In this document: piece after piece, positions 1-5,796 of the stretch
Position numbering within the stretch: position 1 is the stretch's first letter
Layout of the letters: each line of letters opens with the position of its first letter
From: Pseudomonadota bacterium
GTDB taxonomy: Bacteria > Pseudomonadota > Alphaproteobacteria > Rhizobiales > Hyphomicrobiaceae
Direction: 5' to 3'
Assembly: GCA_023392135.1 (NCBI GenBank)
Contig: JAEVZQ010000086.1
Coordinates: 1 to 5,796, forward strand
DNA length: 5,796 bases
The notes under the pieces: model-generated
Database searches by the model: none
What the model was told of the DNA's origin: nothing
The model's input: only the letters and a program-made list of their open reading frames with translations
Position numbers and translations under genes: made by a program

Positions 1-825
1 CTATCTCCCTGGGGGCAGTCCCTGGAAGTCCGCACTCCCATGGTGCAGAGCTGGTTCGGTGACTTCGGGTCCGTGCTGGTCGATTACTCCGTTCCTATAT
101 CAATTCTGCTCGCAATCCCAATCATGCTCGTCATCGGCTTCGCCATGGAGCGCGGGCTTATCAAGCACTTCTACAAGCGCAGCCATGCGGAGCAGATTCT
201 CGTTACGTTCGGCCTGGCCATCGTGCTTCAGGAAATCGTGAAGAGCTTCTTCGGCGCCAATCCGATTCCGCAGCCCATTCCTGCCGCTCTGCGTAGCGCA
301 GCGGATATCGGCGTATGGCTGGGCATGGCGCCTCATACTCTCACATATCCGTGGTGGCGCCTGATTTATCTGCTGTTTTCTCTATCTGTTATCGGCGGCG
401 TCTTCGCATTTCTCCATTATACCACCTTCGGCATGGTGGTACGCGCCGGCATGGCCGACCGTGAAACGGTAGGACTGCTCGGGATCGATATCGACCGCCG
501 CTTCACGATCGTATTCGGCCTGGCAGCCGTTGTGGCCGGCTTGGCCGGTGTCATGTACACGCCGCTGCTGCCTCCGCATTACCATCTCGGAATGGACTTC
601 CTGGTCTTGAGTTTCGTCGTGGTGGTGGTCGGCGGAATGGGCTCCCTTCCGGGTGCCGTGGCCGCGGGCTTCCTGCTTGGAATTCTGCAATCCTTCGCTT
701 CCATGACGGAGGTGAAGTCGATCATTCCCGGCATTGACCAGGTCATCATTTATCTCGTCGCTGTGCTCGTCCTGCTGACCCGTCCGCGCGGTCTGATGGG
801 TCGCCGCGGCATCATGGAGAGCTGA
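1..825 (+). CDS. livH: Branched-chain amino acid/urea-type ABC transporter permease, LivH family (5' partial)
   Basis: Inner-membrane permease of a HAAT-family importer; it would pair with the LivM-like protein encoded next to it to form the translocation pore. The frame is open from base 1, giving 274 visible codons. There is an internal ATG at 40, but homologous sequence already runs upstream of it, so the gene is cut by the window edge. LivH proteins usually begin with an extra first helix and a 'NLAHG'-type segment, so roughly 50 residues are probably missing. Visible landmarks, counted from base 1: hydrophobic helices near residues 29-49, 64-83, 120-138, 169-186, 200-232 and 245-260; a '[12 protein letters not shown]' segment (about 68-78); the cytoplasmic ATPase-contact loop '[20 protein letters not shown]' (144-163); and '[18 protein letters not shown]' (210-227), all typical of LivH/UrtB. 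The substrate cannot be read from the sequence. The family is secure; Liv versus Urt is not. Confidence 0.93.
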   Translation, partial: LSPWGQSLEVRTPMVQSWFGDFGSVLVDYSVPISILLAIPIMLVIGFAMERGLIKHFYKRSHAEQILVTFGLAIVLQEIVKSFFGANPIPQPIPAALRSAADIGVWLGMAPHTLTYPWWRLIYLLFSLSVIGGVFAFLHYTTFGMVVRAGMADRETVGLLGIDIDRRFTIVFGLAAVVAGLAGVMYTPLLPPHYHLGMDFLVLSFVVVVVGGMGSLPGAVAAGFLLGILQSFASMTEVKSIIPGIDQVIIYLVAVLVLLTRPRGLMGRRGIMES

Positions 826-830
826 CGGCA

Positions 831-1973
831 ATGTTCTCTCTATCGCGCAAGGACCTTGTTTCGCTGGGCATTTTCACGGCCGTCGTCTTTACAATGCCCA
901 TCTGGCTGACGCCGCTCGGCGCCGCCTACCCTGGCCTCATGCAGAAGTTCGCCATCTACGCAATCTTCGCCATCGGCTTCAACATCCTGTTCGGGCTCAC
1001 CGGCTATCTGAGCTTTGGCCATGCCGCCTTCCTGGGGGTCGGCTCCTACACGGCGGTCTGGTCATTCAAGCTGCTCAGCATGAGCATCATTCCGGCCATT
1101 GTATTCGCAATCATAACAGCCGGACTGTTCTCGCTCGTGATCGGCTATTTCTGCCTCAGGCGCTCGGGAATTTATTTCTCGATCCTCACGCTCGCCTTTG
1201 CGCAGATGTGCTACAGCCTGGCCTATTCTGTGCTCACGCCCATCACCAATGGTGAAACCGGCCTGCTTCTGGCCCGCCAGGATCCCCGCGTGATCGACGC
1301 CATGCTGGGCAATCAAACCGCGACAGCCGGTCTTCCAGTCCCATCCCTTTTCGGGGTGAATATCGACGCCGACTTCGGCTTTTATATTTGCGCTGTGTTA
1401 CTCATCATCTCGTTCTTCATTTCACAGAAGATTTTCGCCTCGCCGTTCGGGCTGGCCCTGCGGGGGATCAAGTCGAACCAGACCCGCATGAAATATACCG
1501 GCTTCGATACCAGGCCCTACACCCTGGCCGCTTTCATCATCTCGGGAATGTTCGCAGGACTGGCTGGCGCGCTCCTATCGGTGACAGACCCTCTGGCCGG
1601 CACCGAGCGGATGAAGTGGACCGAATCCGGAAATCTCGTGCTCATGACCATCTTGGGAGGTGTCGGCACCTTGTTCGGCCCCGTCGTCGGCGCCTGGCTG
1701 ATCAAATACTTTGAGAACATTTTTTCCGCCATCAACGAGCAGACACTGCAAAGCTTCTTCTCGTTTCTTCCCGACGCCGTGCAGAATGTCTTCGTCGTGG
1801 TTGTCTCGAAGTTCGTCGGAGAAGGGTGGCATCTGACGCTTGGTTTGATGTTCGTGCTCATCGTGGTCTTCCTGCCAGGCGGGATCGTCGAGGGTGTGCA
1901 GCGCCTGTATCGCCGATGGCAACCCCGCGATTCGAAGACCGAGGAAGCGCTCAGCGCCCAGCCTGCAGAGTGA
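831..1973 (+). CDS. livM: Branched-chain amino acid/urea-type ABC transporter permease, LivM family
   Basis: Second inner-membrane permease of the importer, 380 residues, within the usual LivM/UrtC length range. The ATG at 831 lies 5 bases after the livH-like stop and is preceded by GGAGAG (816-821) at 9 bases, which supports this start. Family landmarks: '[18 protein letters not shown]' (58-75), matching the LivM 'LSLGHAAF.G.GAY' block; the ATPase-contact loop '[20 protein letters not shown]' (204-223) leading into '[10 protein letters not shown]' (241-250); and '[19 protein letters not shown]' (272-290). About eight to ten hydrophobic segments are visible, including 10-27, 39-56, 84-108, 182-198, 232-250 and 336-350. 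The C-terminal tail from about residue 356 is charged and cytoplasmic. Between 296 and 333 there is a hydrophobic/amphipathic stretch before the final helix, common in this family. The stop codon overlaps the next start (TGATG). Role is by family; the substrate is unknown. Confidence 0.95.
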   Translation: MFSLSRKDLVSLGIFTAVVFTMPIWLTPLGAAYPGLMQKFAIYAIFAIGFNILFGLTGYLSFGHAAFLGVGSYTAVWSFKLLSMSIIPAIVFAIITAGLFSLVIGYFCLRRSGIYFSILTLAFAQMCYSLAYSVLTPITNGETGLLLARQDPRVIDAMLGNQTATAGLPVPSLFGVNIDADFGFYICAVLLIISFFISQKIFASPFGLALRGIKSNQTRMKYTGFDTRPYTLAAFIISGMFAGLAGALLSVTDPLAGTERMKWTESGNLVLMTILGGVGTLFGPVVGAWLIKYFENIFSAINEQTLQSFFSFLPDAVQNVFVVVVSKFVGEGWHLTLGLMFVLIVVFLPGGIVEGVQRLYRRWQPRDSKTEEALSAQPAE

Positions 1974-2752
1974 TGTCGATGCCCAGGGATTCTGCCAATG
2001 CCGTTTTGCACGTTGCCGACGTCAAGAAGAACTTCGGCGGCCTGCAGGCACTTTCCGACATTGATCTCCAGGTCGACGAGGGCCAGACGCACGCGATCAT
2101 CGGCCCAAACGGCGCGGGCAAGTCGACCCTGCTCAACGTGATCGTGGGCCGCATTCCACCATCCAGCGGCGCCGTCGTGTTCGACGGGACGGTGCTGACC
2201 GGCAAGGCACCGCACCAGATCAACCAGCTTGGCATTTCGCGTGTGTTTCAGACGCCAGAGATCTTTTCCGATCTTCCCGTCATCCAGAACGTCATGGCTG
2301 CTGCATTTGCCAGGCGGGACGGAGCCTTCAAGATCAACCTGTTCCGCAGAGTCGAAGGGGAAAAGGAAATTCGCGAGCAGGCGGAGGAGGTCCTGCGCGA
2401 TGTCGGGCTCCATGATCAGCGCAATGGGCACGCCGGATCGCTGTCGCGGGGCGACAAGAGGCGCCTGGAGCTCGCCATGTGCCTGATCCAGAAGCCCCGC
2501 CTTCTGCTCCTGGACGAGCCGACGGCCGGCATGTCACGGCACGATACGAATACGACCATCGATCTGCTCAAGCAGATAAAGTCCCGCGGAACGACTAAGG
2601 TGATCATCGAGCACGACATGCATGTCGTTTTCTCCCTCGCGGATCGGATAACCGTGCTGGCGCATGGGCGGATTATCGCTTCAGGGCAGCCTGCCGAAAT
2701 AAAGGATGATCCGCGCGTGAAGGAAGCCTACCTGGGGAGTGCCTTGGAATGA
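1973..2752 (+). CDS. livG: ABC transporter ATP-binding protein, LivG family
   Basis: Cytoplasmic ATPase that drives the LivH/LivM-type pore, 259 residues, normal for LivG/UrtD. The frame is open further upstream to 1826, but that part lies inside livM; homology begins near 'VLHVADVKKNFGG' (11-23). I choose the ATG at 1973, which overlaps the livM stop. A second in-frame ATG at 1979 is equally possible and is better placed relative to the weak GCAGAG at 1965-1970. Motifs: Walker A GPNGAGKS (44-51), Q-loop Gln93 in 'ISRVFQTPEIF', Walker B 'LLLLDEP' (177-183, catalytic Glu182) and H-loop His214 in 'VIIEHD'. The 110-135 insertion ahead of the helical domain is typical of LivG. The signature motif reads LSRGD (157-161) followed by 'KRRLELA', departing from LSGGQ and from the more common LivG 'LSYGEQRRLE'. 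All other catalytic residues are present, so I expect an active enzyme. Confidence 0.95.
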   Translation: MSMPRDSANAVLHVADVKKNFGGLQALSDIDLQVDEGQTHAIIGPNGAGKSTLLNVIVGRIPPSSGAVVFDGTVLTGKAPHQINQLGISRVFQTPEIFSDLPVIQNVMAAAFARRDGAFKINLFRRVEGEKEIREQAEEVLRDVGLHDQRNGHAGSLSRGDKRRLELAMCLIQKPRLLLLDEPTAGMSRHDTNTTIDLLKQIKSRGTTKVIIEHDMHVVFSLADRITVLAHGRIIASGQPAEIKDDPRVKEAYLGSALE

Positions 2753-3510
2753 CCGTCGCAGCCATCGAAAGCCCCCCTGTGGCCGCTACCGCCCCCGATG
2801 CCGCGAGTGCGTTCTTCGCCATGCGCAACGTCCATTCGTATTACGGCGAGAGCTATATTGTGCAAGGGGTGTCGCTGGAGCTGCGAAAGGGGGAAATTCT
2901 CGCGCTCCTCGGCAGAAACGGTGCTGGCAAGACCTCGACCTTGCGCACGATTGCCCGGGTGAGCGAGCCGGAATTGCGTTCGGGCGAAATATGGCTCGAA
3001 GGAAAGCCGATCCACACGATGAAGTCCTTCCAGGCGGCGCAAAGCGGTATCCAGCTCGTTCCCGAGGATCGGCGGATCATTCCTGGAATGACGGTCGAGG
3101 AAAACCTGATCCTCGCCCAGGTGGCTCCAGGTCACGGGTGGGATCTCGAGAAGGTCTATACCCATTTTCCGCGCCTGGCGGAGCGGCGAACCCAGGAAGG
3201 TGTCACGCTTTCCGGGGGAGAGCAGCAGATGCTGGCCGTGGCGCGCGCGCTGTCGCGAGAGGTCAAGCTCCTGCTGCTCGATGAGCCTTACGAGGGACTG
3301 GCTCCGGTGATCGTGCAGGAGATCGAGCGCATTCTGCACGGCATCCGGGAGCTTGGCATCACGACCATTATCGTGGAGCAGAATGCCGTCGCTGCGTTGA
3401 GGATGTCTGATCGCGCAGCCATTCTGGATTCGGGTGAAATCGTCTTTACAGGAAGCGCGAAGGAGCTGCTCGACAGTCCGGATCTTCGCAACGAGTACCT
3501 CGCAATCTAG
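2749..3510 (+). CDS. livF: ABC transporter ATP-binding protein, LivF family
   Basis: Second cytoplasmic ATPase of the importer, expected to pair with the LivG-like protein. It has 253 residues, slightly longer than E. coli LivF because of a 20-odd residue Ala/Pro-rich leader before the first strand ('FFAMRNVHSYYGESY', 22-36). The ATG at 2749 overlaps the upstream stop (ATGA) and follows GGGGAG (2734-2739) at 9 bases, supporting this start; ATG 2821 (residue 25) is a weaker alternative. Motifs: Walker A GRNGAGKT (55-62), signature LSGGEQQ (154-160), Walker B 'LLLLDEP' (174-180, Glu179). The Q-loop position reads 'VPEDRRI' (104-110) and the H-loop position carries Gln211 in 'IIVEQNA'; both substitutions are normal for LivF and are not signs of decay. 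The 'YEGLAPVIVQEI' segment (181-192) is a LivF/UrtE hallmark. This is the last gene of the transporter cluster. Confidence 0.95.
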   Translation: MTVAAIESPPVAATAPDAASAFFAMRNVHSYYGESYIVQGVSLELRKGEILALLGRNGAGKTSTLRTIARVSEPELRSGEIWLEGKPIHTMKSFQAAQSGIQLVPEDRRIIPGMTVEENLILAQVAPGHGWDLEKVYTHFPRLAERRTQEGVTLSGGEQQMLAVARALSREVKLLLLDEPYEGLAPVIVQEIERILHGIRELGITTIIVEQNAVAALRMSDRAAILDSGEIVFTGSAKELLDSPDLRNEYLAI

Positions 3511-3784
3511 CAGGGCGCCATTCTGCAGCGCATTTCTGGGTCGCTGATGGCTCTTTGGTTCGCGGCCAATGGAGACCGCGCTGGTTGACGGCGCCGCATG
3601 TTGGGCGCTCGTACTTCGCTGCCCCGCAAATCTCTCGACCCGACTCTCACGTGATGTTCACGATTTCGCGATCCGCGGCGGCTGGCGCCAGGGTAGACTT
3701 TGCGAGACGGGGGAGTAAACCTTCGAGCAGATCGCCGTGACTGTATCCTGCGCGCGAGCCTGATAGGTCAAAAGCGAGCAGCCA
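3511..3784. other. Intergenic region between the importer operon and the MOT1 gene
   Basis: These 274 bases hold no reading frame I would call a gene; the only short ones, such as 3555-3740 from a TTG, lack a ribosome binding site and family resemblance. No hairpin followed by a T-run is visible after the livF stop, so a standard rho-independent terminator is absent. TTGACG at 3585-3590 resembles a -35 box but has no acceptable -10 at 16-18 bases. TATCCT (3744-3749) resembles a -10 box without a matching -35. A 10-base palindrome, CTGGCGCCAG, sits at 3682-3691 and could be chance in GC-rich DNA. The next gene could be expressed from a promoter I cannot recognise or by read-through. Confidence 0.6.
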
Positions 3785-4930
3785 ATGGCTTCGAGAGGTC
3801 GAAAGTTCGTCTTCAGTGTGCGGGAGCTGAGCGGCGCGCTCGGCGACCTCGGCACGCTGCTGCCGCTGACGCTCGGCGCGATCACTGTTGCCGGACTGGC
3901 GCCTACCCCGGTGTTGCTCGGCTTCGGCTCCTTTTATGTGGTAACCGCCATCTACTACCGGCTGCCTATCCCAGTGCAGCCCATGAAGGTCGTCGTCGCG
4001 GTGATGCTCACGACCGAGATCAGCTCGGAGGCGCTCGCATCCAGTGGGGTTCTGATCGGATTGACGCTGCTGGTGCTCGGACTGACTGGATGGATCACCT
4101 GGCTCGCTCGCCTCGTGCCACAATCCGTGCTCGCCGGGCTGCAGCTCGGGCTGGGGTTGGCGCTCGGTCTCGTGAGCTTCGAGCTCATGGCGTCCGCGCC
4201 GGTCATTGCGGCCGTGACGGTCGCCTGTCTGCTGGCGCTTTTCTTGCTACCCCGGTTTCCTTCCGCACTCATTGCGCTCGTCGCTGCGATGATCCTGGGG
4301 CAGCTCCTCGGTGCCCCAGGAGTCGAGCTCGCGAATGAAGCTTCGGCCGCAATCGGGCTGCCATCACTGCCGAGCTTCGCTGAGGTGGAGCACGCGTTTT
4401 CCGTGCTCGTTCTGCCTCAGCTCTCCTTGACGTTCACCAATGCCGTACTGCTGACAGCGCTTGTCGCGAGTGACTACTTCGATGATCGCGCCGCTCATGT
4501 CACGCCAGCCCGGCTGTCGCTGACGAGCGGTCTTGCCAACCTCCTCCTCACGCCGTTCGGCGCGCTCCCCATGTGCCACGGGGCAGGGGGATTGGCAGCC
4601 CATTATCGCTTCGGTGCCCGCAGCGGCGCGGCGCCACTGTGCCTCGGCCTTCTCCTCATCGCGCTTGCGCTTTTCCCGGGTGGCGGCGGCCTAGCGGCTC
4701 TTGCTGCCATTCCTGCTGCCGGGCTCGGGTCGCTTCTGCTGATCGCCGCGGGCGAACTGGCGTTGACCAAGCGGCTCTTCGATTCGAAGCCCTCGTGTTG
4801 GCCGGTGATCGCCGCGACTGCGGCCGTTACCCTGTGGGCTGATCGCTTCTGGGGATTGCTGGCGGGCTCGGGCGCCGAGTTGGTGAGAATGGCGGCTGTT
4901 CGCGCCCTCCGGAGAGAGGCCAAGGGCTAA
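3785..4930 (+). CDS. MOT1-type sulfate/molybdate transporter
   Basis: Integral membrane protein of 381 residues belonging to the MOT1 group related to SulP carriers; characterised eukaryotic members take up molybdate, and bacterial ones are annotated as putative sulfate/molybdate transporters. Both internal repeats carry their signature: 'GALGDLGTLLPLT' (17-29) and 'PIPVQPMK' (61-68) in the first half; 'LPQLSLTFTNAVLLT' (210-224), 'DYF' (230-232), 'TPFGALPMCHGAGG' (256-269) and 'AHYRFGARSG' (272-281) in the second. About ten hydrophobic helices are visible, for example 30-56, 67-78, 87-107, 115-133, 138-155, 160-176, 283-297, 303-324 and 339-350, with no signal peptide. The protein is complete with no missing motif. 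The ATG at 3785 has only a weak ribosome site (GAG, 3776-3778), but the GDLGT motif starts 20 residues in, as expected for the family. The sequence does not separate sulfate from molybdate. The gap on each side suggests separate transcription from the importer. Confidence 0.88.
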   Translation: MASRGRKFVFSVRELSGALGDLGTLLPLTLGAITVAGLAPTPVLLGFGSFYVVTAIYYRLPIPVQPMKVVVAVMLTTEISSEALASSGVLIGLTLLVLGLTGWITWLARLVPQSVLAGLQLGLGLALGLVSFELMASAPVIAAVTVACLLALFLLPRFPSALIALVAAMILGQLLGAPGVELANEASAAIGLPSLPSFAEVEHAFSVLVLPQLSLTFTNAVLLTALVASDYFDDRAAHVTPARLSLTSGLANLLLTPFGALPMCHGAGGLAAHYRFGARSGAAPLCLGLLLIALALFPGGGGLAALAAIPAAGLGSLLLIAAGELALTKRLFDSKPSCWPVIAATAAVTLWADRFWGLLAGSGAELVRMAAVRALRREAKG

Positions 4931-4983
4931 CGCGAACCGGCTCTGAAGCGATGGAGCAAGATTTCGGCGCCTGATCCAACTTA

Positions 4984-4999
4984 TGCTTGATAGCAAGCA
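4984..4999. repeat. Small perfect inverted repeat upstream of the hydratase genes
   Basis: TGCTTG (4984-4989) and CAAGCA (4994-4999) are perfect inverted arms of 6 bases around the spacer ATAG. No T-run follows, so it does not look like a rho-independent terminator for the MOT1 gene. It lies 107 bases before the first hydratase start and 16 bases before the TTGACG element, so it could be a regulator-binding site. It could also be chance; no known operator consensus is matched convincingly. Confidence 0.3.
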
Positions 5000-5015
5000 G
5001 GTGCAGATGGGGATC

Positions 5016-5043
5016 TTGACGCGATTTCTGAGCCGTAGCTAAC
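5016..5043 (+). promoter_or_regulatory. Weak sigma-70-like promoter candidate for the hydratase genes
   Basis: TTGACG (5016-5021) matches five of six bases of a -35 box. With a 16-base spacer the -10 position would be GCTAAC (5038-5043), only three of six matches. It sits 62 bases before the chosen start at 5106 and downstream of the inverted repeat at 4984-4999. The -10 is poor, so this is a guess based mainly on the -35 and its position. Confidence 0.22.
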
Positions 5044-5094
5044 TCGTAACGGAGAAGACCAATTGCCCCGCGGCAGCAACGGTGGATCAGGCCC

Positions 5095-5098
5095 GGAG
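5095..5098 (+). promoter_or_regulatory. Ribosome binding site that decides the start at 5106
   Basis: GGAG ends 7 bases before ATG 5106, an ideal spacing. The alternative in-frame GTG at 5082 has only a GGAGAAG at 5051-5057, 24 bases away, which is too far. That upstream GGAG would instead suit the out-of-frame TTG at 5063, whose frame is a low-complexity Arg-rich shadow. Confidence 0.6.
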
Positions 5099-5105
5099 AA
5101 TTCGG

Positions 5106-5516
5106 ATGGACGAGCCCAAGCGAAAGACCGAATTGCGCCACGGCGCGGGCGGGCGTGCCGCGCACGACGTCGGCGGTCTGGATTTCGGCCCGATCGATCG
5201 CACGGAGCACGACCTGGCGCTCTGGGAAAAGCGGGTCGACGCCATGCTGGTCCTGCTGAGCGGCCCGAAGAAAGGGGCGTTCAAGATCGATGCCATGCGC
5301 CGCGTCATCGAGGATTACGGCCAGCAGCAATATGATCGGACCACCTATTACGAGAAGTGGATCCGGGCCATCCGCAACCTGCTGATCGAGCAGGAAGTTC
5401 TCACCAAGTCCGAGATCGAGAGCAAGATCGCAGCCGTCGAGCAAGCCATGCGAACCGCCGGGCGGGACCTCGCTGGCGGCTCTGTACCCTGGGATACGTC
5501 GGAGACGCCGATTTGA
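5106..5516 (+). CDS. Nitrile hydratase beta-subunit N-terminal-half protein (thiocyanate hydrolase beta/ScnB-like)
   Basis: A 136-residue soluble protein corresponding to only the helical N-terminal half of a nitrile hydratase beta subunit. In these metalloenzymes it packs against the metal-binding alpha (ScnC-type) subunit and helps form the active-site pocket that hydrates a nitrile to an amide or thiocyanate to carbonyl sulfide and ammonia. Evidence: 'HDVGGLDFGPI' (20-30) matches the conserved beta-subunit start 'HD.GG..GFGPV'; 'LWEKRVDAML' (39-48) matches the 'WE.R' helix; 'IDAMRRVIE' (61-69) carries an Arg at the place of the conserved beta Arg near the active site (probably Arg65); 'YYEKWIRAI' (81-89) matches 'YYE.WL.A.E'; and 'LLIEQEVLTKSEI' (92-104) matches '.LL.EKG.IT.EEL'. 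The stop at 5514-5516 comes just where the C-terminal SH3-like domain would begin, and that domain is encoded by the next, overlapping gene. The N-terminus before HDVGG is shorter than in Thiobacillus thioparus ScnB as I remember it. Nitrile versus thiocyanate is undecided. Confidence 0.8.
   Translation: MDEPKRKTELRHGAGGRAAHDVGGLDFGPIDRTEHDLALWEKRVDAMLVLLSGPKKGAFKIDAMRRVIEDYGQQQYDRTTYYEKWIRAIRNLLIEQEVLTKSEIESKIAAVEQAMRTAGRDLAGGSVPWDTSETPI
5501..5504 (+). promoter_or_regulatory. Ribosome binding site supporting the TTG start at 5513
   Basis: GGAG inside the end of the upstream gene ends 8 bases before TTG 5513. Together with the TTGA stop/start overlap this supports a non-ATG start and translational coupling of the two half-subunits. 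Confidence 0.55.
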
Positions 5517-5796
5517 CTGAAGGAGCCCCCCGCTTCCGGCCGGGCGATCCGGTCCGGGTCGATGAACGGATGGCGCTCGGCCATTGCCGGACGCCCTGGT
5601 ATCTGCGCGGGCGGACAGGCGTGATCGCCAGCGTGCACGGCGCCTTTCATGATCCCGAGAAGCTCGCCTACCACAAGCCGGGCCTTCCCCGGCAGGTGCT
5701 CTACAAGGTGCGCTTCCGGCAATCCGATCTCTGGACCGGATACTCCGGGCGGTCGCAGGACCAACTCGAGGCCGATATCTACGAGCATTGGCTCAT
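5513..5796 (+). CDS. Nitrile hydratase beta-subunit C-terminal SH3-like protein (thiocyanate hydrolase alpha/ScnA-like, 3' partial)
   Basis: Soluble SH3-like beta-barrel protein, the C-terminal half of a nitrile hydratase beta subunit, running off the right edge after 94 whole codons. Residues: 'FRPGDPVRV' (8-16) is the first strand with the family 'F..GD.VRV'; 'HCRTPWYLRGRTGVI' (24-38) matches 'H.R.P.Y.RG..G.I', including the Arg that in nitrile hydratases contacts the oxidised metal-binding cysteines (probably Arg26); 'VHGAFHDPEKLAY' (41-53) matches the 'HG.....PE..A' loop; 'LYKVRFRQSDLW' (63-74) matches 'LY.VRF...LW'; 'ADIYEHWL' (87-94) matches the closing 'D..E.YL'. Only a few residues should be missing. 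The start is TTG 5513, overlapping the previous stop (TTGA). The in-frame ATG at 5570 would remove the first strand, and the in-frame GTG at 5357 would add unrelated out-of-frame sequence. The catalytic metal subunit should be encoded next. Confidence 0.8.
   Translation, partial: MTEGAPRFRPGDPVRVDERMALGHCRTPWYLRGRTGVIASVHGAFHDPEKLAYHKPGLPRQVLYKVRFRQSDLWTGYSGRSQDQLEADIYEHWL

Noticed and set aside
382..831. 149-residue His/Asp/Gln-rich frame on the - strand
   Set aside because: The composition is what the reverse complement of a membrane-protein gene gives; there is no start signal or recognisable domain.
1517..2431. 304-residue open frame on the - strand
   Set aside because: It runs antisense across livM and livG, has no family resemblance and has the codon pattern of a shadow frame; long antisense frames are common in GC-rich DNA.
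3064..3390. Glu at the Q-loop position and Gln at the H-loop position of the LivF-like ATPase
   Set aside because: These substitutions ('VPE', 'VEQNA') are usual in LivF proteins, including E. coli LivF, so they do not indicate loss of function.
3591..3608. GCGCC/GGCGC hairpin as a terminator after livF
   Set aside because: The stem is only 5 base pairs with an 8-base loop, has no T-run, and lies 80 bases beyond the stop; such pairs occur by chance at this GC content.
3585..3616. Possible promoter TTGACG upstream of the MOT1 gene
   Set aside because: No -10-like hexamer is found at 16-18 bases, and the site is about 200 bases from the start codon.
3647..4123. 158-residue frame on the - strand over the start of the MOT1 gene
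   Set aside because: The Arg/Gln/His-rich composition is typical of antisense shadows, and the MOT1 motifs on the + strand are unambiguous.
5063..5335. 90-residue + strand frame from TTG with a well-spaced GGAG at 5051-5054
   Set aside because: The Arg/Gly/Ala-rich product overlaps the hydratase N-half gene in another frame and shows no domain; the ribosome-like site is probably fortuitous.
4827..5444. 205-residue open frame on the - strand
   Set aside because: It covers the end of the MOT1 gene, the gap and most of the hydratase N-half gene. The overlapping + strand genes have clear family motifs and this frame has none.
5348..5788. 146-residue frame on the - strand at the right end
   Set aside because: It is antisense to both hydratase half-genes, whose conserved motifs are plain on the + strand.

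Overview
The window reads as a high-GC proteobacterial chromosome segment. Family resemblance, codon use and tight gene packing suggest an alphaproteobacterium of the Hyphomicrobiales/Bradyrhizobium type, but no rRNA or marker gene confirms this. All six genes I support lie on the + strand. I see no tRNA, rRNA, CRISPR array, insertion sequence or long repeat.

Positions 1-3510 hold four of the five parts of a branched-chain amino acid/urea-type (HAAT family) ABC importer: permease 1 (livH-like, 5' end cut by the window edge), permease 2 (livM-like), ATPase 1 (livG-like) and ATPase 2 (livF-like). Successive genes are separated by 5 bases, a TGATG overlap and an ATGA overlap, so this is one translationally coupled transcript. 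The periplasmic substrate-binding protein is not in the window and probably lies upstream. The sequence does not fix the substrate: amino acid, urea, amide or another small nitrogen compound are all possible.

Positions 3511-3784 are non-coding, with no convincing promoter or terminator. Positions 3785-4930 encode a MOT1-type sulfate/molybdate transporter of 381 residues, with both halves of the family signature intact.

Positions 4931-5105 are non-coding and contain a small perfect inverted repeat and a weak promoter-like element. Two overlapping small genes follow. The first (5106-5516) matches the N-terminal helical half of a nitrile hydratase beta subunit. The second (5513 to beyond the right edge, TTG start) matches the C-terminal SH3-like half. 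This split, N-half gene first, is the arrangement known for thiocyanate hydrolase (scnB-scnA-scnC) and a few three-subunit nitrile hydratases. The metal-binding catalytic subunit (nitrile hydratase alpha/ScnC type) should follow immediately, outside the window.

Taken together, the window may be a nitrogen (and possibly sulfur) scavenging locus: an importer, an oxyanion transporter and a hydratase acting on a nitrile or thiocyanate. That link rests on gene adjacency only. The split hydratase beside a HAAT importer and a MOT1 transporter is the most interesting aspect; no wholly new system can be demonstrated from this sequence alone.
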